Assembly: GCA_947174635.1 (NCBI GenBank)
Contig: CAMWJS010000019.1
Span: 1 to 38,484, forward strand
Length of the DNA stretch: 38,484 nt
Source: an uncultured Muribaculaceae bacterium
GTDB taxonomy: Bacteria > Bacteroidota > Bacteroidia > Bacteroidales > Muribaculaceae
Direction: 5' to 3'
The position numbers and the translations under genes were made by a program. Each line of letters opens with the position of its first letter. Position 1 is the stretch's first letter. Positions 33,041 to 38,484 of the stretch are shown piece by piece. Below the pieces are notes generated by a model. The model saw nothing but the letters and a program-made list of their open reading frames with translations, ran no database searches and had not been told where the DNA came from.

Positions 33041-33478
33041 ATGAGAAATGTAATAACAATCTTATTCCCCTGTCCGGCAGATAGCCGTAGAATAAACGTC
33101 GCTCTGTTAGCGCTCAGACTCCTTTTCGGAGCACTCTTCATGGTTCATGGCCTGTCAAAACTCACAGGCTTCATCCAAATGTCATCAACATTCCCTGACC
33201 CCCTTGGAATAGGGCGTGAGTTCTCCCTTGTTCTCGCAATATTCGGCGAGGTAGGTTGCTCCATTTTGTTGATATTAGGGTTGCTGACCCGATTGGCGCT
33301 TATACCTATGGTGTTCACCATGTGTATCGCATTTTTTGTGATTCATGCCGGTGAGCCGTTCGCAGCCAAAGAACCGGCCTTCACATTCCTGCTCACATTC
33401 GTTATATTATGGATTTCAGGAGCCGGTAAATATTCATTGGATTACCTAATTGTAAACAGAATCAAAAAAACATGTTGA
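33041..33478 (+). CDS. DoxX-family membrane protein
   Basis: 145 aa, four membrane helices. The first contains LRLLFGALFMVHGLSKLTGF, the DoxX N-terminal signature (R-L-x-x-G-x-x-F-x-x-H-G-x-x-K), and a second block is FGEVGCSILLILGLLTRLALIPM. The family is linked to redox stress, but the biochemical role is not settled. It overlaps the SMR gene by seven bases, so the two are translated together. Confidence 0.88.
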   Translation: MRNVITILFPCPADSRRINVALLALRLLFGALFMVHGLSKLTGFIQMSSTFPDPLGIGREFSLVLAIFGEVGCSILLILGLLTRLALIPMVFTMCIAFFVIHAGEPFAAKEPAFTFLLTFVILWISGAGKYSLDYLIVNRIKKTC

Positions 33479-33801
33479 GCTGGATATTGCTTTTTCTTGC
33501 CGGGTTATTTGAGGTGAGCCTCACGTTCTGCTTAGGTAAGGCCAAGGTAACTGCTGGAACGGAATTCTACATGTGGGGCGCTGGCTTCCTGTTGTCCACC
33601 ATATTGAGTATGTATCTGTTGGCTAAGGCTATTCAATCATTACCAATCGGTACCGCCTATGCCATCTGGACAGGCATAGGAGCCGTCGGCACGGTAATCG
33701 TCGGGATATTGTTCTTCAAGGAACCGGCTACTCCATTGCGTCTGTTTTTCATATCCACATTGATTGCGTCCATTATTGGCTTGAAACTGGCAACAAATTA
33801 A
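33472..33801 (+). CDS. SMR-family transporter (Gdx/SugE-like)
   Basis: 109 aa, four membrane helices. The functional Glu lies in helix 1 (LAGLFEVSLTFCLGKAK, Glu13), and helix 3 contains GTAYAIWTGIGAVGTVIVGI, the conserved SMR segment. The family exports quaternary cations or guanidinium as antiparallel dimers; a Gdx-like guanidinium exporter is possible, but the LFEVSL segment differs from both EmrE and classical SugE. Its stop codon overlaps the first base of a 24-bp palindrome. Confidence 0.9.
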   Translation: MLSWILLFLAGLFEVSLTFCLGKAKVTAGTEFYMWGAGFLLSTILSMYLLAKAIQSLPIGTAYAIWTGIGAVGTVIVGILFFKEPATPLRLFFISTLIASIIGLKLATN

Positions 33802-33863
33802 GAGCCGGTTCGACAATAAATGTTGACCGCTCTGCGTTTAACATTTATTGTCGAACCGGCTCT
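33801..33863. repeat. 24-bp perfect palindrome, dispersed repeat
   Basis: Arms 33801-33824 (starting AGAGCCGGTTCGACAATAAA) and 33840-33863 are perfectly complementary around a 15-nt loop. The right arm plus 11 loop bases (33829-33863) recurs in reverse complement at 38433-38467. It can act as terminator for the DoxX-SMR pair and could be the trace of a small mobile element. Confidence 0.8.
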
Positions 33864-34428
33864 AATTTCGGCGATGGAGTGGGTGTGGAAAATCCGCATT
33901 GTATTCAATCCCGAGAAAATGACAATAACAGTGACCGGTAGCTGGGCTGATTTGACTCAGTATTATGAAATTTGGGGCAATTTCCCTGAAGGAGGAGCAA
34001 ATTGGTCTGCCACAAAAATGACTTTGGATGATGACCCTACCAGTGGAATATGGAAAGCTGAAAATGTCGTTGTGGAAAATAAGAGCGAGTTTGTATTAAG
34101 GTTTATGGTCTCAGATGTCGTAAAACATTGGCTTCACCCTTATGAAAGTACCGAAATAAAAACTCCAGGAACTTATCCCTGTATCCCTATCGAATATGAT
34201 TATAATTATTCTATCGTACCCGGGAAATGGGACATCACATACAACAGAACTTTAGGGACTTTAACTGTAGAATCGGCTATAGGTGCAGTCGACGAAATCG
34301 AAGCCGACAGCCAATCAGCCGCTACCATCTACTACAACCTCCAGGGTGTACGCGTTGACAACCCCACAGCCGGCGACCTCTACATAGTGGTCCGCGGCAA
34401 CAAAACCACCAAGGAATACGTAAAATAA
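33820..34428 (+). pseudogene. Probable 3' remnant of a surface-protein gene
   Basis: An open frame of 202 codons whose first ATG lies inside the palindrome; the first protein-like sequence begins at the ATG at 33874 (MEWVWKIRIVFNPEKMTITV). It encodes a beta-sandwich of the SusE/SusF-like type (GSWADLTQYYEIWGNFPEGG; KWDITYNRTLGTLTV) and a C-terminal tail (IYYNLQGVRVDNPTAGDLYI...TTKEYVK) as on exported Bacteroidetes proteins. It has no signal peptide or promoter, so a secreted precursor gene has probably lost its 5' part, perhaps when the palindrome inserted. It could still be expressed as an intracellular fragment. Confidence 0.6.
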
Positions 34429-34453
34429 TCGTATCCTTCCCCCGCATGGCAAT

Positions 34454-34498
34454 TTACGGGCACATCGGCGCATAAAAAAACGGCCGGTGTGCCCGTAA
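34454..34498. terminator. Bidirectional terminator between convergent genes
   Basis: 16-bp stem (34454-34469 with 34483-34498, one G-T pair) whose loop holds ATAAAAAAA. It separates the plus-strand remnant from radA on the minus strand. Confidence 0.7.
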
Positions 34499-34504
34499 TT
34501 TAGT

Positions 34505-35875
34505 TCAAAATTCCAAATTCTTTAAGGCTTCGTCGACTTTGCTCACCTCTATGATTTTTATGTTGAATTTCTGCGTGTCGATGCCTTTGAGGTTGTGGCG
34601 CGGGATAATGATGCACTCCATGCCGAGTTTGGCAGCTTCCGATATGCGTTGTTCTATGCGTGTCACCGGGCGTATTTCGCCCGACAGACCGACTTCGCCC
34701 GTCATGCACACTTTACGCGGTATGGCTATGTCGATGTTCGACGACAGCACGGCGCAGATTACCGGAAGGTCCATTGCCGGGTCAGCCACTTTGAGTCCTC
34801 CGGCTATGTTGAGAAACACATCTTTCTGTATCAGCTTGAACCCCACACGCTTTTCAAGCACGGCAAGCAGCATGTTCATGCGGCGGGAGTCAAATCCCGT
34901 GACCGAGCGCTGCGGTGTGCCGTAGGCCGCCGTGCTTACCAATGCCTGTGTCTCGATGAGAAACGCGCGTATCCCTTCGACAGCCACGCCCACCGCTGTG
35001 CCCGACAGATTTTCATCGGCCGGCGACAGCAGCATCTCCGACGGGTTGGCGACCTCGCGCAGCCCTCGGCGGCACATCTCGTAGATGCCTATCTCGTTGG
35101 TGTTGCCAAAACGGTTTTTTATAGCGCGCAGCAGGCGGTAGAGATGCTGACGGTCACCCTCGAAGTGGAGCACTACGTCGACAATATGCTCAAGCACTTT
35201 GGGACCGGCGATGGCTCCGTCTTTGTTGATATGGCCGATAAGCAGCACCGGCACACTCGTTTCCTTCGCATATTTGAGCAGTCGGGCGGCGCATTCGCGC
35301 ACCTGGCTGACACTTCCGGCGGCGCTCTCTATCGTTTCCGATGCAACGGTCTGTATGGAGTCGACTATCAGCAGTTCGGGCTGCAGGTCATCGATATGGT
35401 CGAAGATGTTTTCAAGCGATGTCTCGCACACGATGTAGCAGTTGTCTGACAGACGGCCGATGCGGTCGGCGCGCATCTTGAGTTGCGTGGCGCTCTCTTC
35501 GCCTGACACATAGAGTATGCGGCGCGACTTGATGGATAATATATTCTGCAGCACAAGCGTCGACTTGCCTATGCCCGGTTCTCCGCCGATGAGCACCATC
35601 GAACCGGCCACGAGTCCGCCCCCGAGCACACGGTTGAGTTCCTCCGACGGCATGTGTATGCGCGGCTCGTCGAGCGCCTCTATTTCCGATACTTTGCGGG
35701 GCTTGCTCTTGGTCATGCGTGCCGGGCCGATTGACTTCGACGCGCCTTTCGAGGTGCTGACGCGTTCCTCTACCATCGTGTTCCATTCGCCGCACTCGGG
35801 GCAGCGTCCCGCCCATTTGGGTGACTGCGCTCCGCATTGCGAGCAAAACCATGCCGACTTTACTGTTTTTGCCAT
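34505..35875 (-). CDS. radA: DNA repair protein RadA
   Basis: 456 aa. A RecA-related ATPase that helps process recombination intermediates. An N-terminal zinc ribbon uses Cys11, Cys14, Cys25 and Cys28. The Walker A is GEPGIGKST (98-106), Walker B falls in ELLIVDSIQTV, and the RadA-specific KNRFG loop is in AIKNRFGNTNEIG. The C-terminal Lon-like domain follows (TGEVGLSGEIRPV). All diagnostic elements are present. The rRNA methyltransferase gene ends 20 bases upstream, so the two are probably cotranscribed. Confidence 0.97.
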   Translation of the reverse strand: MAKTVKSAWFCSQCGAQSPKWAGRCPECGEWNTMVEERVSTSKGASKSIGPARMTKSKPRKVSEIEALDEPRIHMPSEELNRVLGGGLVAGSMVLIGGEPGIGKSTLVLQNILSIKSRRILYVSGEESATQLKMRADRIGRLSDNCYIVCETSLENIFDHIDDLQPELLIVDSIQTVASETIESAAGSVSQVRECAARLLKYAKETSVPVLLIGHINKDGAIAGPKVLEHIVDVVLHFEGDRQHLYRLLRAIKNRFGNTNEIGIYEMCRRGLREVANPSEMLLSPADENLSGTAVGVAVEGIRAFLIETQALVSTAAYGTPQRSVTGFDSRRMNMLLAVLEKRVGFKLIQKDVFLNIAGGLKVADPAMDLPVICAVLSSNIDIAIPRKVCMTGEVGLSGEIRPVTRIEQRISEAAKLGMECIIIPRHNLKGIDTQKFNIKIIEVSKVDEALKNLEF

Positions 35876-35894
35876 CTGCTGTTATATGGGGTTG

Positions 35895-36665
35895 TTATTG
35901 ATCTTTTCGGAATTGAGACAGTATGATTGCCGTAGCCATAGACACGTTGAGCGACTCCACATGTCTTGCGTCGAGGGGGTAGGGTGGTATGAACAGACGG
36001 TGGCTGACCCTACCGGCCACTGCCGGCGAAATCCCTTTTCCCTCGTTGCCCATGACGATGACGCCGCGCTGCTGCAGCGGCGTGCGGTATATGTTTTCGC
36101 CGTCAAGGAATGTGCCGTAGACCGGCATGCCGCCGGTCAGTTCGCCGAGCCACTGAGGCAGGTCGACGTAGTGCACCGTGACGCGGGCAAGCGCTCCCAT
36201 GGTCGACTGAATGACTTTCGGATTGTAGACATCTACGGTGTCGCGCGAACAGACTATCGACTTCACCCCGAACCAGTCGCAGGCGCGGATGATGGTGCCG
36301 AGGTTGCCGGGGTCCTGAATGCCGTCGAGCGCCACAAGCAGACCCGATGTGTCGATGGCGTCGGAAGCGGGCATCTCCATCACCGCCAGCACTTCGGGCG
36401 CATTGCTTAGCGACGATATGCGTTCCATGTCGGCACGGGTGGCCTTGATGATTTCAGCTCCGCGTGGCAGCGGCATTGTGTTGCTTTCAAGCCATGCGTG
36501 GGTGGCGACCACCATGCGGCAGCCGAATGCGTCGATGATTTCTGAAATGCACTTCTGTCCCTCGGCCACAAAAAGCAGGTGCTCCCTGCGGTGCCTGGCC
36601 TGCTGCAGCGAGGAAATAAGCTTGCGCCGTGAGGCGCTCAGCGCGGGTAGATTGTCGGTATTCAT
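35895..36665 (-). CDS. SPOUT-family RNA 2'-O-methyltransferase (TrmH/RlmB-like)
   Basis: The start is taken at MNTDNLPALSASRRKLISSL (36665), as the upstream in-frame ATG at 36725 lies beyond the promoter. The 256-aa protein has an N-terminal substrate-binding region (FVAEGQKCI) and the three SPOUT motifs: LDGIQDPGNLGTIIRACDWFG (with motif-1 Asn and Arg), VMGNEGKGIS, and ESLNVSMATAIIL at the trefoil knot. It methylates ribose in rRNA or tRNA using SAM; RlmB versus TrmH specificity is not resolved. The promoter is so close that the mRNA may be leaderless. Confidence 0.9.
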   Translation of the reverse strand: MNTDNLPALSASRRKLISSLQQARHRREHLLFVAEGQKCISEIIDAFGCRMVVATHAWLESNTMPLPRGAEIIKATRADMERISSLSNAPEVLAVMEMPASDAIDTSGLLVALDGIQDPGNLGTIIRACDWFGVKSIVCSRDTVDVYNPKVIQSTMGALARVTVHYVDLPQWLGELTGGMPVYGTFLDGENIYRTPLQQRGVIVMGNEGKGISPAVAGRVSHRLFIPPYPLDARHVESLNVSMATAIILSQFRKDQ

Positions 36666-36670
36666 AACCC

Positions 36671-36702
36671 CAAAGTTAATCAAATGTTTGCAACTGCACA
36701 AA
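36671..36702 (-). promoter_or_regulatory. Promoter of the SPOUT methyltransferase gene
   Basis: Minus-strand TTTG (36702-36699), exactly 20 nt, then TAACTTTG (36678-36671): a full consensus match. The ATG is at 36665, five bases after the -7 box, implying a start at or next to the initiation codon. Confidence 0.75.
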
Positions 36703-36718
36703 AAAGTTGCTACCTTTG
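36687..36718 (+). promoter_or_regulatory. Promoter of rnpB
   Basis: TTTG (36687-36690), 20 nt, TACCTTTG (36711-36718). It interleaves with the divergent methyltransferase promoter: each upstream box falls in the spacer of the other. RNA would start near 36725, right at the rnpB 5' end. Confidence 0.8.
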
Positions 36719-36725
36719 TGGCCAT

Positions 36726-37125
36726 GACAGAGGTCCGGCTCGTCGCGGGGAGTGTGCCACTTCAGTGTGGCGCCGCCTGAGGAAAGTCCGGGCAACGCAG
36801 AGCACCACACTCTTTAACCGGGAGCTATCGGCGACGGTAGAGCAGCGTGACAGAGAATAACCGCCACGGTCGTTTCGGCCGGGGTAAGGGTGAAAAGGTG
36901 GGGTAAGAGCCCACCGGGCGCCGCAGCGATGTGGCGTGCCGCACGTCTTGTGGGTTGCAAGGTCAAGTATACCGGCATTCAAGGGTTGCTCGCCCATTGC
37001 CGGGGGGTAGACTGCTACGGACCGCGCACCCGTGCGCGGCCAAGATAAATGACGAGCCGTCATTAAGGCACGGGCGTGAGCCTGACCTGCGATGACGACA
37101 TAACCCGGCTTACAGGACCTCTGTC
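36726..37125 (+). ncRNA. rnpB: RNase P RNA (bacterial class A)
   Basis: The catalytic RNA that removes 5' leaders from pre-tRNAs. The 5' and 3' ends pair as helix P1 (GACAGAGGTCC at 36726-36736 with GGACCTCTGTC at 37115-37125). The universally conserved GAGGAAAGTCCGGGC lies at about 36779-36793, an AGAGCA-type segment follows, and the 3' P4 partner is the ACATAACCCGGCTTACAG region (about 37098-37114). A T-rich tract directly after P1 (37125-37137) serves as terminator. At about 400 nt it is typical. Confidence 0.95.
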
Positions 37126-37275
37126 TTTTTTATTTTTACGTTTTACAGCCGACTTTGAAAAATATCTTTCTGCGCTGTCACATTTCCCCGATTTTTCCGT
37201 CTTTATTTTGAAAGCATGTGGCCCACGTGTTTTCCAATGTTATTATTGTTATTATACTTAAAATCAATAACCGAT

Positions 37276-38070
37276 ATGAAAAAAATCTCACTTATCGCAC
37301 TGCTCCTCGTTGTGACCGGCATTATCGCCGTGCAGGCACGCACGCTTGTCGAACCGTCGAAAAAGACAACTTCCAAGTCCTACAGCATAAGCAATTTCGA
37401 TGAGCTCAAAGTGACCGGCGTATATGCCGTGGAATACGAGCAGACCACAGGCAATACATGGAGCGTCGAGATTTCAGCTCCCGACAATATCATGCCCTAC
37501 GTCAATGTGAAGCGTTCGGGCGACTGTCTGGTGCTTTCTCTTGAAAAATGGCTGTCGACACGTGGCAACTATGACCTTAAAGCAAAAATCAAGGCTCCCG
37601 TATTGAAAGAAATCAACCTTTCGAGTGCCTCGTCATTCAAAGCCGCAAAAATAAACCTCCCCGGCAGACAGCTGGAACTTGAAGCAACCGGTGCGTCGGA
37701 CTATGAAATCAAGTCGATAGTGGCATTGGAAGTAGAAATCGATTTGTCGGGCGCGTCTTCGCTGAAATGCGCATCCGTGGCCGCTCAGTCAATTGAAATA
37801 GATGCATCAGGAGCCTCGGATGTCGATTTGCGCAATATCAAGGCAAACGATGTTGAAGTTGACGCATCCGGTGCTTCAGATGTGGATCTGGCGGGAAAGG
37901 CTGAAGAGGTCGAACTCAAAGCAAGCGGAGCATCTACAGTAAAGGCTATATCACTTCAGGCCATTTCCGGCAAACTCGTGGCTTCAGGCGCTTCCGACAT
38001 AAAATCAAATGTCGCCAATGTCCTTCTTCAGCGTGCTTCCGGAGCGTCTTCGATAAAAAATAAAAAATAA
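37276..38070 (+). CDS. Exported DUF2807 (head GIN domain) protein with GAS repeats
   Basis: The start at 37276 gives the signal peptide MKKISLIALLLVVTGIIAVQA; the upstream ATG (37216) would bury it behind 20 odd residues. The 264-aa product is a DUF2807 domain: an N-terminal part with SNFDELKVTGVYAVEYEQ, then at least eight repeats of about 18-20 residues carrying SGASD or SGASS, consistent with a parallel beta-helix. The family is common in Bacteroidetes and of unknown function; it is probably at the cell surface or in the periplasm. The absence of a lipobox suggests a soluble protein. No close operon partner. Confidence 0.88.
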   Translation: MKKISLIALLLVVTGIIAVQARTLVEPSKKTTSKSYSISNFDELKVTGVYAVEYEQTTGNTWSVEISAPDNIMPYVNVKRSGDCLVLSLEKWLSTRGNYDLKAKIKAPVLKEINLSSASSFKAAKINLPGRQLELEATGASDYEIKSIVALEVEIDLSGASSLKCASVAAQSIEIDASGASDVDLRNIKANDVEVDASGASDVDLAGKAEEVELKASGASTVKAISLQAISGKLVASGASDIKSNVANVLLQRASGASSIKNKK

Positions 38071-38082
38071 TTTGTCGAAAAA

Positions 38083-38114
38083 TTTGGTTAATTAAAACTT
38101 TGTATCTATCTTTG
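38083..38114 (+). promoter_or_regulatory. Promoter of tRNA-Met
   Basis: TTTG (38083-38086), 20 nt, TATCTTTG (38107-38114). Transcription would begin near 38121, giving a 60-nt leader before the tRNA. In this leader GAGAGG (38127) can pair with CCTCTC (38163), and it contains GCCGGTTCGACAA, also found in the 33801 palindrome. Confidence 0.8.
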
Positions 38115-38181
38115 CACTCGCAAAAGAGAGGTTGCCGGTTCGACAAAGCCTGTTGAAATACTCCTCTCAGGTGCAAAGTAC

Positions 38182-38255
38182 GGCGGGATAGCTCAGTTGG
38201 TTAGAGCGTCGGATTCATAACCCGGAGGTCTCGAGTTCAATTCTCGATCCCGCTA
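38182..38255 (+). tRNA. tRNA-Met (anticodon CAT)
   Basis: 74 nt, no encoded CCA. Acceptor GGCGGGA/TCCCGCT with a G-U first pair; D-arm GCTC/GAGC; anticodon loop TTCATAA with CAT at 38216-38218; T-arm TCGAG/CTCGA with loop TTCAATT. The anticodon stem has an A-C at its loop end. It lacks the three G-C pairs of initiators, so it is the elongator Met or an Ile-CAU species to be lysidinylated; Met is preferred on overall form. Confidence 0.9.
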
Positions 38256-38301
38256 CAAAGTAAAAGAGGTGTGATTTTATCACACCTCTTTTACTTTGTA
38301 G
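38253..38301 (+). terminator. 23-bp perfect hairpin fused to the tRNA 3' end
   Basis: Arms 38253-38275 and 38279-38301 are perfectly complementary with a 3-nt loop. The left arm begins with the last three bases of the tRNA. It would halt transcription after the tRNA, although the U-run is inside the stem rather than after it. Confidence 0.65.
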
Positions 38302-38432
38302 TATATAAATCCCATAATACAGTCTGCTGAATAAAGAAACTGACACTTGAACGCTAAGTTTTTTTGAAAATATATTTTTAGCGGTCAAAAGTCGCAGCAA
38401 ATTACAGGGGCGCGATTCAATGCTGTTTACTA

Positions 38433-38484
38433 AGAGCCGGTTCGACAATAAATGTTAAACGCAGAGCCGCATATCATGGAGTGG
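38433..38484. repeat. Second copy of the palindrome arm at window end
   Basis: Bases 38433-38467 match the reverse complement of 33829-33863 (35 nt, identical). ATGGAGTGG follows here (38476) and also follows the palindrome at 33874. The element continues beyond the window, so its extent is unknown. Confidence 0.7.

Noticed and set aside
36710-37063. 117-aa minus-strand ORF
   Set aside because: It lies within rnpB and is explained by the RNase P RNA.
38215-38448. 77-aa minus-strand ORF ending AGSRIELETSGL
   Set aside because: It reads through the complement of the tRNA; this C-terminus is the usual artefact of translating tRNA genes.

Overview
The window looks like chromosomal DNA of a Bacteroidales bacterium, most plausibly the Muribaculaceae or a close relative. 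Evidence: promoters match the Bacteroidetes pattern TTTG-N20-TAnnTTTG, most genes lack a Shine-Dalgarno, proteins carry SrfB/SrfC-like, BspA-like LRR, MBG and DUF2807 domains with Bacteroidetes-style C-terminal tails, and argR-GNAT-argG-argC and serC-serA have the order usual in this phylum. Family names are from recognition of motifs and architecture; no search was run.

Layout. (1) 1-3.9 kb: palindromic repeats, then a minus-strand arginine operon (argR, N-acyltransferase, argG, argC) with an ARG-box-like palindrome before argR. (2) 4.1-6.1 kb: a secreted 5'-nucleotidase with a small membrane protein. (3) 6.2-21.9 kb: nine co-directional minus-strand genes, the most unusual part of the window. 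In transcription order they encode an SrfB-like actin/Hsp70-fold ATPase, an SrfC-like giant P-loop GTPase, a membrane-anchored subtilisin-like protease, a polytopic membrane protein, a second GTPase with an N-terminal helical region, a single-pass linker protein, a membrane-anchored helical protein, an exported coiled-coil protein and a tail-anchored protein. Cytoplasmic NTPases, membrane linkers and periplasmic effectors sit in one apparent operon, suggesting an envelope-spanning machine of unknown job. (4) 22.2-26.0 kb: a lower-GC island (lipoprotein plus BspA-like LRR protein, with a long structured leader) bracketed by two direct ~120-bp repeats.

(5) 26.2-30.3 kb, plus strand: serC, serA (short form), a flavodoxin-fold reductase and an MFS transporter, with a composite palindromic repeat between serC and serA. 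(6) 30.5-34.4 kb: threonine aldolase and a metallo-beta-lactamase-fold hydrolase; a Crp/Fnr-type regulator divergent from a DoxX-SMR pair; a 24-bp palindrome; and a probable 3' gene remnant. (7) 34.5-38.5 kb: radA and a SPOUT rRNA methyltransferase (minus), rnpB divergent from it with interleaved promoters, a DUF2807 surface protein, tRNA-Met(CAT) with a perfect hairpin fused to its 3' end, and a second copy of the palindrome arm at the window edge.

No CRISPR array, integrase, transposase or rRNA gene was seen.
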